64,000 nucleotides of DNA from Ampelomyces quisqualis (taxonomy: Eukaryota; Ascomycota; Dothideomycetes; Pleosporales; Phaeosphaeriaceae): NCBI GenBank assembly GCA_018398575.1, contig JAGTXZ010000018.1, forward strand, positions 620,001-684,000, read 5' to 3'. Positions 12,252 to 22,673 of this stretch are shown in pieces (the first letter of the stretch is position 1; every line of letters starts with the position of its first letter). Under the pieces are notes generated by a model that was not told the DNA's origin, did no database searches, and saw only the letters and a list, made by a program, of their open reading frames with translations. Made by a program: the position numbers and the translations under genes.

Positions 12252-14133
12252 CTCCTTGTCAGTCTGATCAGCTGCTCGACGCTCGACGAGCCCGAAGGGA
12301 TATCCTTGCTTGCCCAAGGCGACCTGGCAGCTTGACAGTCTTCCTCGTTTTGCCGCGTTGGACCCTGAACAATTCCTACATCCACTTCAAACTCTTTTAT
12401 CTGCGGACTGTTCACAGCGTTCTAATTCGTCGATCCAGCGCCACCGTCATTGCAATGCTCGCACCTGCGAGCTCTACTTCCGAAAGTGGATTGTATCATG
12501 GTCTGTAATTCTTTTGAAGAAACCTCTGAATCACATCGCTTGTTGGAGATCCCCACGTTCATTTCCCACGCCCCAGACATGCTCCATACGGATCCACAAC
12601 ATTGACCAGGATTGGAAGAAAATCGCCAACTCAACGCTCGGCAAATGGCTTATTTTGACCTTGTTGAGAAGCACAGTCTGGAAAGTCCTAGACGACAGTT
12701 GCGTATCTCACGATCACGCCACATGGCAGGCATCAAGATGCGGCGCTATCCGATGGTGTCGAACCCTTCGGCTCCAGCCCGAATCTTCTCGGGACAATCT
12801 CGCTACCATTCCCGAGAGAGCCTCACCGTTCGGCCTAACTTGTTGTGTAGCCCTGGGCCCAACGTGCTGACGTTGAGAGAACGCAGATGGTTTAGCAAAA
12901 GCCACATGACATCCGGGTATGCGTAAGAGCTGGAACAGCAGAACACGAGAGCTCACCAATCATTTTGCCCTGCTCAGCATGCGCGTCTCAGGACGAGCGG
13001 CTACGGCTTGCTTATTTCAAAGCATCGGAAACGTGAACGTTCGTGTGACGACGCGGCAGAGGCTGAAGATGACGTGGCTGCCATTACCGATGTAGACCTT
13101 GTGGGATGCACAAGCACAAAGTTTAATTCTTTGTACATGACGTTCGAGTTGAGCCCTCAATGTCTCGCTTCTTTTGATGGAGACGGCGTTTGAACATTCA
13201 CTTTGATCAAGACATAGATCATGAACTTGGGGAACAAGGCGCTTTGAAGGACTGATGCACACGCAGCATAGTACCACGATACGTGCATTCCCTGTCCTAT
13301 CTTATCATCTGCAGATGATCGTCCTAACGCAGTCACAACATCTCCATGTCACTTTCCGAGGGCGCACCAAGAGCATAACAGCAAGCAAGTCGCACATCAC
13401 TAACACCATAGATTAAAGCAGCAGATCAATAGACATTCCACAACATATCCACCTCAATCGCAATCAGTCTTCATACATCTCTCACAGACTAAGATGAATT
13501 GGTGTTCGACCACCAGACTCCTTGCCTCACCCTCGCGTCTCCAACCACTGCTTTCTCATCGCATTCCTCGCACGTCTCAATACTAGCTTGCATGATGTTT
13601 CCGTCGAGGGGTATGGCTATCGGAGATACTTTCATCTGCGTCGTAGACAACCGTGTGATTAGTGGCAAAGTACCGCTTTGACATGGCGGTTCAGATTCAA
13701 GTTCGTCCAGTGGTGTCGCGAGCAAAGCATCTGCGTCAAGTAGGGAAGTGTACGTTTCTTGCAGCGGGCCCTGCGGACCGGGGTCAGTGATGAATCGGAC
13801 TTTCGGCGCTGTGGCTGCGGACGCTTCTTAGTCGGGGTTTGTGCTATGCCTGAAATCGAGGCGGCAGACTGCTTTCTTGCGGTTATGTTCTTCTACCATG
13901 GCTGCGCGCTTTGTGGTGGAGATGGAGGGTGCGGGCTGGGGGAATCACGCAGTATACCACCTAGTACAGAGAGAGGAAAGAGGCAACGACATCAAACGAA
14001 ACATGGTACAAGATTGTGTGCAAAAAAAAACCCCCTGTCAACGACGTTTACAACAAACAAATCATTCGCACAATCACAATCACCACCTAATCCTCATACC
14101 ATGTCACCGAGATGCGCACGCCGCAAACAAGCC
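12252..14133. other. unresolved region, possible decayed coding pieces
   Basis: Between about 12490 and 12800 the + strand has protein-like text broken by stops (SFEETSESHRLLEIPTF, then after a TGA, LNARQMAYFDLVEKHSLE). I could not connect these with splice sites. The rest (12930-14130) shows only random frames, plus an A9 run near 14022. Confidence 0.3.
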
Positions 14134-14478
14134 TCAATCCCACCCCCGACACTCCAAAAATTTATTCCCACACCTCCCCTCCGCCTTGGCCCACTCCGCC
14201 ACGACATAACGCGCCTCACCGCCCAGCGCCACACACACGCCATATATTGCGAAAAACACGCCCACGCTCACATAGGTCAGAAACAGGCGGACGGCTGCAC
14301 CCATGTACGCGCTAGTTTGGATACAGACAGTCCGCGCACTGGAAGATGTTGCGAGGAGGCAGAGGAGCGTCGCAATTCCAGCAGGAAGATATTTGTAACG
14401 AAGAGGAGACTGCGGTGGTGCTGGGGAGGGAGCTGGGGTGGTCGGTTGGCGGGGGTGGGGTGGTGGACGGCGATTCAT
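14134..14478 (-). CDS. possible small membrane protein, unknown
   Basis: A 114-residue frame with a Pro-rich N-terminus of about 27 residues, then two hydrophobic segments (about 29-46, YLPAGIATLLCLLATSS; and about 65-86, LFLTYVSVGVFFAIYGVCVAL) and a short polar tail with two cysteines. The layout would suit a small two-pass membrane protein, but I do not recognise a family and the opposite strand is also partly open. No introns are needed. A chance frame in GC-rich DNA is a real alternative. Confidence 0.33.
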   Translation of the reverse strand: MNRRPPPHPRQPTTPAPSPAPPQSPLRYKYLPAGIATLLCLLATSSSARTVCIQTSAYMGAAVRLFLTYVSVGVFFAIYGVCVALGGEARYVVAEWAKAEGRCGNKFLECRGWD

Positions 14479-15249
14479 TGTTGTGGGAGGTGGTTGATGG
14501 GTGGTTTCTGCTGGGCTTGGTTGTGTGGGGTTCAGGCGGCATTTTTGTAGGCAGGTGGTTGTTTGTTAGTGTAGTAGTTGCGTTGGTCAGAGTGTTTGTC
14601 TGGGATCGATGTGTTTGTAGAACAGGGGGAGGTAGTCTTGCGGGAAGATAGTGAGTATTTCATGTGCGTAGTGACTGCCACGAGTTCTTCGTACTTCACT
14701 GGCGTTGAATGAAGACAGTGTGTCATGGAGAACACTGAATTCCATTCATTGTAGGGAATCATGTGTACGATGAGAACCGGTTCCGCAATATATTCGTGTT
14801 CTTCTGGGCAGATTCGATGGAACTGCGTGGGTTGCAATATGAGAAGCTTTCAACCACAGGGGCAGCGAGACTCGAACAAATCAAGATTCTGTGTCTGTGC
14901 CTTGTTGCCTGTCGCATGCGCTTAACGAGAGTATCAGCTCTTCCAGTATTCATATCACGCTCTTCAACATGCCCAGGTCATCATACTTGCTGGGTGATCA
15001 CCATCTATAGCCATGTATATCCTCGTGTCGAATGTTCGTCTTCTTCAAACCCCATTCGCAAACTCTACCGCCAACACAGCTACCGCGTGGCCAACACGTG
15101 AGTGACGTGTTCCTTCTTTGCGCCGATACTCAAGACCAAACTCGATGCTGAGACATTTTACTAAAAAGGCTTTGGGCTGTGAAGCGAGTTTATATGTTTT
15201 GACTGGACTGCTCCCAACCAGATGGTTCAGCATCACGTGCGCTATTTCC
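14479..15249. other. intergenic
   Basis: No supportable gene. G/T-rich on the + strand to about 14600. It lies downstream of the glutamate-cysteine ligase modifier gene and should hold its 3' end. Confidence 0.5.
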
Positions 15250-16234
15250 TTACTCTTTCAACTCAGCAACAGCAAAGTATCCTTTATTTTCCACAACTCC
15301 TCTGTCTTTCACCACCGCAGTGTACTTGACCACCCACTGTGGCTCAACATCACCCTTTAGCCCGTCCTCGTTGTGTTTGCTTGCCAGAACCCCCGACCCG
15401 TTTTCTTCAGATCCGAGTATTTGCCTTAGCGTGCCCCGTGGAAGAATGTTGGTGCAGTCGTTGTGTGTGAGAAGCTCGATGTTTTGCTGCTTCGCGTATA
15501 TGATGAGCGGCTTCGGAACCACACAGCAATCGCGAACGTTGATCTGGTTTACGCTCGGCTTGGTCTTTGTTTGCTCTAGAAACTTGCTAAGTCGCGCGAC
15601 GCCGAATTCTGCTATTCCGAGCCTCGATACCAGGCCTTCATCTTGTACCTTCTCTAGTGCTCGCCAAGTTGTGATCATCGTCTCTATATCCTCGGGCGGT
15701 GCTTCTGAGTCTAAACAGCCTCCGTCATTTTCCGAAGCAGACTGTGGTGCTGACGGCGAATCTTCAAAATCCGAGTCTTCATCGTCGGCATCGAATGATA
15801 TCCCGGGGAAGCTGACAATGAGCAGGTCGATCGACGAGACTCCCAGTTCCCTGAGTACAAGCTCGATTGCTTCTCTGGTCTGTGCACAGCGTCTATCTGC
15901 GGGTATGTCCGGTAGGTAGAACAGCTTGACTGTGATATCGTACGCTTCCCGGGGCTCTGTGAGAGGAGAGGGGGAGTGTGTGGGTACGGCCAGGGCCGAG
16001 TCTGATTGTGTAGTCCATGATTTGTAGCTCGGTTCCGGGGTCGAGGCTTTGCTCGCCCCCGGTTGGTGGGCGGTGAAATTTGCGCGGAGAGAAGAGGTGA
16101 GTTCGGTGTTTGACTTTTCAAAGAACGGTCTTCGAATGACCGAAGGCCCGCCAGACATGACGTTCCTGTGCTTGTGAGCAACGTGCTGGACGCGGTTCTG
16201 GGGCAGCATACGAAGTCGACAGTACAAGCTTCAT
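15250..16234 (-). CDS. glutamate-cysteine ligase modifier (regulatory) subunit
   Basis: Exons 16234-16212 and 16165-15250 give 312 residues. The 46-nt intron joins MKLVLSTS to NVMSGGPSVIRR, restoring the family N-terminus (MKL.LSTSN). The fold is aldo-keto-reductase-like: residues 81-95 (EAYDITVKLFYLP) and 115-130 (LGVSSIDLLIVSFPGI) are core strands, and residues 168-245 contain the conserved block TWRALEKVQDEGLVSRLGI, NQINVRDCCVVP and IELLTHNDC. In the family this subunit binds the catalytic glutamate-cysteine ligase and raises its activity in cytosolic glutathione synthesis. An acidic low-complexity insert at about 133-165 separates two core blocks. An in-frame ATG upstream at 16393 exists, but the shorter start matches homologues. 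It is divergent from AP-1 sigma with 269 bp between the start codons. Confidence 0.92.
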
Positions 16235-16503
16235 GGTGACGATGGAGGCGTGGGAGATGTCGCTCGAGGAGGACGACTTGTAGAAGAACGGATGTTTGTC
16301 AGCCAGCGCAGGGTGGGGCGAATAGTAGAAAGGGTGAAAGGCAGTGCAGCCTGGAGTCTGAAGGGCCCTGCGGAGTACGGTGAGAGCAGACACCGGGCGC
16401 TGTCATGTTGCATGTATTCGCGGGTTAGCGGGGGGTCGATATGTGAGCCGATCCGAGCATCCTCTCCGCCAAACACACCTCGTCTCTCCCCTCCGCAGCC
16501 ACC
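16235..16503. promoter_or_regulatory. shared divergent promoter, GCL modifier / AP-1 sigma
   Basis: The two start codons face away from each other across 269 bp, so both core promoters must lie here or overlap the first exons. The stretch is GC-rich and I see no clear TATA box. No element was recognised with certainty. Confidence 0.6.
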
Positions 16504-17214
16504 ATGACCATAAAGTGAGCACGCCTGCCGCAGTACTGCAACATGGATTGTGCAGCCACTAATGCCCCCCACCCAGATACCTCATTCTGCTGTCGAGGCA
16601 GGGCAAAGTGGTTGGTCTCTCGCCCTGAAATCCCCCATCGCCTCTCCTGACGCCCCGCAGCGCCTAGCCAAGTGGTTTACCACTCTCGCGCCCAAAGACA
16701 AGGCCAAGATTGTCAAGGACGTGTCGCAACTCGTCCTCGCCCGCCGCACGCGCATGTGCAACTTCTTGGAGTACAAAGGTGCGTGGGTCTGGCAGGCACA
16801 GCATCTCGCGAGCTCACACATGGTCGCAGACACCAAGATTGTCTACCGCCGCTATGCCTCGCTCTTTTTCATTGCCGGTTGCGACTCCACGGACAATGAG
16901 CTGATCACGCTCGAAATCGTCCACCGCTATGTCGAGCAGATGGACAAGTACTACGGCAACGTGTGCGAGCTCGACATCATCTTCAACTTCCAGAAGGCCT
17001 ACTTCATCCTCGACGAGCTTCTGTTGGCCGGCGAGATGCAGGAGAGCAGCAAGAAGAACGTGCTCCGATGTATCGGCCAGCAGGACAGTCTGGAGGACAT
17101 GGAGGTGAGTGACGCCTAGCACTCGGCCAACAGTCGCTACGTCCGGAGCCCTATGGCTGACGTGCACCCTCCCTCGCCTAGGCCGAGGACGACATCGTTA
17201 CCAAGATCATGTAG
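16504..17214 (+). CDS. AP-1 clathrin adaptor complex sigma subunit
   Basis: Five exons, 16504-16514, 16577-16610, 16661-16778, 16830-17104 and 17182-17214, give 156 residues, the usual sigma-1 length. The joined start reads MTIKYLILLSRQGKVRLAKW, the longin-like small-chain fold. Later text (LVLARRTRMCNFLEYKDTK, IVYRRYASLFFIAGCD, HRYVEQMDKYYGNVCELDI, IFNFQKAYFILDELLLAGE) is the sigma-adaptin signature, and the GE.QESSKKNVL region favours AP-1 over AP-2 or AP-3. It would work at the trans-Golgi network and endosomes in clathrin coat assembly and dileucine cargo recognition. The first coding exon is only 11 nt and the last 33 nt, so single-ORF calling misses both ends and creates a false start at 16550. 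Confidence 0.94.
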
Positions 17215-18458
17215 CCCGTGCCTGCCCTCTGCGACCGCCCGCGAGTACAAGACACGTCGCTGACTGACCGCGCCACGGCACACAGGACGCAAATGATTTC
17301 CGCCGTCGTCTTCGGGAGAGCGGCATGGTTTGATGGGAGCACGGCAACAGGTACATGGATGGACAGCATCGCAGGGCGTTATGGCGTTGGCGGGTCACCA
17401 ACTGCAAGGCAATGCGGTATACCAGGGTTCATTTGTTCACGGCACCCCGCGCTAAACACTTTTCTATCGACAGATCCGGACAACGCAGTGTGGCAGGGCC
17501 ACTGGAGAATGCACTATCTGCCATCTTGCCTTGTTGTGCAGATGGCGATGGCTGTACCCCATCTACTACGAATGATCATCTCGGTTGACGGGCGTCGCTC
17601 GTGTACAGCTAGGTTTGACGCGCGCAGTTGATGAGACTCGAACGTGATCACAATATCATGCATCGAGACTGTTGTCCTTGATCTTCATCTTGGCTATTCT
17701 CTTTCTTTCGTTCGGTTCGTTGCCGACATCTAACAATCCCGACCATCTAGGTGCAGACATGGCTCAAGCGCACCTCGTATCGCAGCTACATTGCATCTAC
17801 TGTGACAGTCACCGGGTTCGGGTCATATATCGACCCCTCCATCAGAACCTCAGCATGCATATACACATGATCCGTTGCCGGACTACCTGGTGGTTCATTG
17901 CCAGGCAGCTTGTACTGTAGTCTCGTCGTGCTCGGGCGAGGTCGGATACAACGTCCTACCTCGACCACCGCAACCGTCGCATACCACTAACACCAGCTCT
18001 CGACGCCACTCAAACCTCGCCAAACCTCGATTCGGTCTTGTCGACGCATGTCGTTGGTCGCTATCAAGCCGGTTTGGACGCGACCAATCAGGCAGGCTGA
18101 TCCGTGGCATGCCGATGACTTAGCTCGGCAGATGCCAAGTCACTCACCCTTCTCCGCAGTCGAGGATACGACACCGCCCCGGACACCTCACGCCACTACC
18201 GCACCACAACATCTACATGTCCTCGGCCTGCTAGACCGCTGTCTGGCCGTGCAACGCTATCCATCCCTCTCCGCAGCCAGCCTAGAGTTGTGTATATTCG
18301 TTGTATCGGCTCGCGCAGGCCACCCCTCACACAACAAAGGAGCCCTACAGCCAGCAGCACAGGCTTGCTGACGCGATTACCATCTACTCGGTATCAGAGA
18401 CCCACCGCGACAGCAGTATTTCGGGCTACACCCGCCAAAACAGCTCGACTTCGGCGCA
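17215..18458. other. intergenic between AP-1 sigma and Maf1
   Basis: No supportable gene. The end nearest Maf1 (17930-18430) is C/A-rich on the + strand, typical of a leader or promoter in these fungi. The frame at 17218-17631 begins in the AP-1 sigma 3' region and looks random. Confidence 0.5.
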
Positions 18459-19548
18459 ATGAAGGTGTGTACATGACCCGGCGAGCGGTGACTGGATGAC
18501 GTAGCTAACGCAGCGGGCCTTGCAGTACCTTGACTTGTGCGCCCTTCACGAGGTCAACCTTGCTCTCAATTTGGACACGCAAGATACTGCGATAATCGGT
18601 GGGTGCGATCTGTGGACTGTGAAAGCAGCCGGCAGTGACAAGAAATTATACAAGCGCATCGAGAAGACGCTCGAGGAGCGGCACAAAGACCTGCTGGCGT
18701 TCGTCGCAGACCATTCCGCCCAGTCGGCCGCACAGTTTGCCGAGCAAGTCGACATCGCTCGCGACACGCCATTTGGGAGCTTCAATGAGGCCTCAAATCG
18801 ACACACCTTCGCATACCTCATCGCAACCCTCAACGCAACCCACATCGACTACGACTTCGCGAATACGCTGAACCCCGACGAGTTCCGTCGCGAAACCCAA
18901 CACAGCTTCATGCACAAGATAGACCAGACAATGTACTATCTCCGACCACAAGTCTATTCTGCCGGTCTTCCCATCGGCGCAGTCACCCCGCTCGGCTCGC
19001 CCATCTGGAGCCCACGATCGTGGCAGTTGGTAGATAGCGAGATGGACATGGCAAACTGCGAATACTACGCCTGGGAGCCCTCTGACGACCCTTTCGCCGA
19101 TGACGGCGCAATCTGGAGTCATCATTTTTTCCTCTACAACAAGGATCGCAAGCGCGTATGTTACTTCTACCTCCGCGGCATCTCTGCACTGTCCAACAGT
19201 CCGAGCGTGGCTATGTCACTCATGTCGAAATTCAAGCAATCCAAATTCGAGTCGAGTACCAACGCCGGCTCTAGGAAGCGCGCCGAGTACTGGCTCGGCG
19301 ATCGCGCGCGGAAAGGCCTTGAAGCATATGGCGACTCAGATGAGCTGGATAATATGGTCATCGATCACCCAGGCGATATTGTCGATGCCGACCAGAACGT
19401 TTGGGTACCAGCTCGCGAGATGAGCACCGATGTCGATTATTACGAAAGTGAGGGCGACAGCGATGTCGAAAGTCTAGCGGGGCGAGAGAGAGGAAAAAGC
19501 GGGGTGCGCACGATGAGTGAGGGTTTGATGGACCGCATAGAATTGTAA
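18459..19548 (+). CDS. maf1: Maf1, repressor of RNA polymerase III
   Basis: Exons 18459-18464 (just ATGAAG) and 18526-19548 give 342 residues beginning MKYLDLCALHEVN. Maf1 boxes are clear: the N-terminal A box (LNLDTQDTAIIGGCDLWTVK with the KKLYKRIEK stretch after it), FAYLIATLNATHIDYDF, and the B/C region (DSEMDMANCEYYAWEP, DPFADDGAIWSHHFFLYN, KDRKRVCYFYLRGIS). In the family Maf1 is a phosphoregulated nuclear protein that shuts down Pol III under stress and poor nutrients, downstream of TORC1 and PKA. The Ser/Arg-rich linkers around residues 60-85 and 235-290 are plausible phosphorylation regions, which is inference. The acidic C-terminal tail is longer than in animal proteins. An open frame beginning MQYL at 18520 is an artefact, since its ATG lies inside the intron and spans the acceptor. 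Confidence 0.94.
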
Positions 19549-21874
19549 TCATATTCACGAATCTGCGTGATTGATGGCCATCAATTCAGACAGCTGGACC
19601 GACGAGACAGCGATGAAGTCTGATGGAGAGTAAGTAAGCATTAGAGGCGTTTTTGGTCTGCTTTCACGTTTGCTTTTGCGTTGTTCAACACATGTCCTAG
19701 CCTGCTCTTGAGCATGAACAGACGGTCCATGACAGGGCGTTACGGTCGGTGGGAGCGACGCGTTTCACGTCCTTGTTTCTTCGTCTGAGCTCGAGATACC
19801 CCATTTCCTTGTACTGTTTTGTTGCGTTGTGCTTGTATTCGCGGAGTGTAATGATGGGATGAGGTATGAATGATGACGGGTCGGTTGGATGAAGAGCGGT
19901 TCGCCTGGTCTGTATGTATGCAGGAGAAATGAAAGTATTCTACTTGTAAAGTACTATTCAATGACATGGCTTGGGTGATTTTCCGGCTTTTCATGCCACA
20001 CCAAACACCATGTCTTCAATCCAATCGCCCACACAACGAGCCACGGCGTGCTCCTCGAGCGTCGCAGACTCCTCCATTACCCAAAAAACTCACACACCCC
20101 TCAACCTAACACTAAAGCAACATATACGGCGCCCGCCCCGAAATCCCTCCTCCGAACCGCCGCGCAACCGAAATCCGCCTCCTACTGCTCGAATCCTTCT
20201 CAATAGCCAAACCAACGGAAAAAAAAACACTCCGCATCGAAACTGCCATAGCGCGACGGCAGGAACAGCCCATGAATCAGAATGGCAAATCCATCGTCTG
20301 ACGATGCAGCAGCGTTGAGGAGATGAATACCACCGCGTAAAAAGTCGTGGGTAGATGTATATGTATGGACAAAAGACATGTGTGGGACGACGTAGTGTTT
20401 GACGGCAAGTCTGCGCTTCGTACCGTAGTCGCCGCACGACACATGGGGGCTGGTATGTTGCCGAAGAAGAGAAGTTCGGGGAATGGATGGATGGATTGGA
20501 TGTGTCTGGGGAAGTCGGCGTGGTGGGTGTGTTGAGTGTGTGTGACGGTAGGTGTGGTGGTTAATGCGTGATGGGGGAGTGGGGATCAATGTCATGTATG
20601 GCTAGTTGTCGACTTTGGTCTGATGGTGCTGGAAAGCAAATATTAGTGCTGCGGGTGGTTTAGACGGGTTATATCTCGTGTTGTTGAACCCCCGCATAAG
20701 CGCATTCGGTGGGTATTGTGTGGCATCGCTATGCAAGTTTGATATGATTATCATGCATGACCTTTGGGAACAAGGGACTGAACACATTTGTCCATTGGAG
20801 CACCCCTTACATGTGGTGTGAAAAAAGGTGCTTCACCCAGGGCCTGTGCTGCCAGTGTCGTTTCCGTGAATTATTTTCGAGCAAGTCTAAGCTTGAGATT
20901 GAAGGGTTGACTGAAGTTTGGAGTACAGTGAGTATATTCTGAAAGTCGACTATTGTAGCCCCTGATAATATCTTCCTTTCTACCACCTTCCCTTGGGACT
21001 GTTTAAAGTCAGTCAAACATGAAAGCCGTTGCGTCGATAAGGCATACACGGCGGAGTGGAAAGCAACGTAATCTCAGCAAGTATTTCTGCATATCGCATG
21101 TGAACTCTGCAATTTGAACTAATCGACACACACTCTCTTACCTTTTCCAATAGAGATGCGGTGTTTCTTTCACACTTACCGTCGCTTAGATTCGGTCACT
21201 GGATCGATATAGAGTAATATGTCGAGCTCGCGGGCAGTGCCGGTGACCAACTCGTCCAAGTGTGCATTACATGGCATCGCCACCGTAGAAAAATCCTGGC
21301 TGGTGTCTCTATCGGTGAACTGGACAGGATCTGAGCTTTAGCTTGAGGCAAGCCATGCACAAGTCTCAACTGCCGTCGGTATCGTATCGTATCAGAGACA
21401 TCTGAGTCCATTCACGCAGAGCTATCGAAATTTATGCACCACGGATCAAATACTAGAGGTACATATGACTAGGCAAGCGATGATTACTTGAAAGCCTGTT
21501 GAAAACTTACACCAATCGGGAGCTGAGCATGCACTTCTCGCCCATACCATAAGGGGGTAGGGAAAGGGACTGGATGGAAACCATGATCATACCCGAGCAT
21601 GTTTGTGTAAGACCTTATTGCGTAACTGGCAAGTTCTGCACATGATAAGTCTTGGTATGCGTCGTCACTCCCAAGAATTTTGATATAGTTTTGTGATGAT
21701 TCGGACGTCGTTTGTTCCGCGTAGGCTGTAGCCCGTCCATCAGCATCTCCTGCGGTATGTTACAGCCGGGCAGCTGGTTATTTTTTTGTAGCTGTGGGAT
21801 CATAGTACCCACATGTGACCCTCCAATTCACCAGTCATCCCCACATCACACAAACGCGCCACCTCAAACAAACC
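19549..21874. other. gene-free region
   Basis: Over 2 kb without a convincing gene. Frames at 20090-20437 and 20200-20595 (- strand) are low complexity. A short frame ending near 19985 on the - strand has acidic protein-like text (MEESATLEEHAVARC) but could not be joined to anything. The first part presumably holds the Maf1 3' end. Confidence 0.45.
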
Positions 21875-22036
21875 ATGTGGGAAAACCCCTGTATCCTCGC
21901 TCTGTTCGCCATCATCATCCTCGCCGTGATCTACGCATATTGGTGTCTTCTAGTCCATCGGGTCAACCTGGGTCGAGGCCCCCGAAAACACAGAAGTCGA
22001 GCCAAGTGCAGCAGGGCTCACGTTTCCTTACCCTGA
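21875..22036 (+). CDS. possible single-pass membrane microprotein
   Basis: A 53-residue frame starting in good context (aaaccATGT). A short N-terminus (MWENPC) precedes one strong membrane helix (about 7-26, ILALFAIIILAVIYAYWCLL), followed by a strongly basic tail rich in Arg, Lys and His. This N-short, basic-tail layout is what a small N-out or signal-anchored protein would show. No family is recognised and there is no supporting neighbour, so chance is possible. Confidence 0.25.
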   Translation: MWENPCILALFAIIILAVIYAYWCLLVHRVNLGRGPRKHRSRAKCSRAHVSLP

Positions 22037-22673
22037 TGTTGATCGGAAAGAGGTCTGAGGGGGAGTGAATGTGGTCATGTATTGATGATATTGGGGACGA
22101 ACCGCATGCAAAAAGTCTCATTTTAATCGGTAGACCATCGCTGAATTCGGTCTGCGGATTGAGGTGGATGGGCATGGGTGTTGGCGGGAGAGTGAGGAGG
22201 TGCATGGAGAGTGGGTTTGGAGCCGGCCAGGGCAATTCAGTGGAGTGATGAGGCTGAGTTGACAGCATGGCCGTCAAGGGTTGTGAAAGTAATTTCGGTT
22301 ATGGCGGAGGATTTGATGAAGGAGAGGAAAGACCAGAAGCACGCCGGATACATACTTTGTCATGACTCGACAGCTGGCTCTTCTTGACGCGGCAACGAGG
22401 TTCAGTGTTCTCGACTTGTTTGGATCCAAATCTGTCTGCCATGACCGTCCGCCTCTATTTTCCCTGCCGTCTGCTTACTGAAGGCCTCGGGAGGTGTAGT
22501 ATCAGGGTTCGTTCATAGTATTAAAATTCCAGCTGAGGATTCAGGTGGACCACAAATACGCCTTGACAAGCCTGGCATAGTAACTAGGATCACTAAAGCA
22601 ACAAGTCCTATATCGAACTTCAGATTTACATGATTGTACACATGAAATCGATCCTCTACTCTTCTGGCTCCAT
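22037..22673. other. intergenic
   Basis: No gene seen. It lies between a tentative microprotein and the stop of the coiled-coil gene on the opposite strand, so it should contain that gene's terminator region. Confidence 0.5.

Noticed and set aside
17218..17631. 137-codon frame after AP-1 sigma
   Set aside because: It lies in the 3' region of AP-1 sigma and has no protein-like features.
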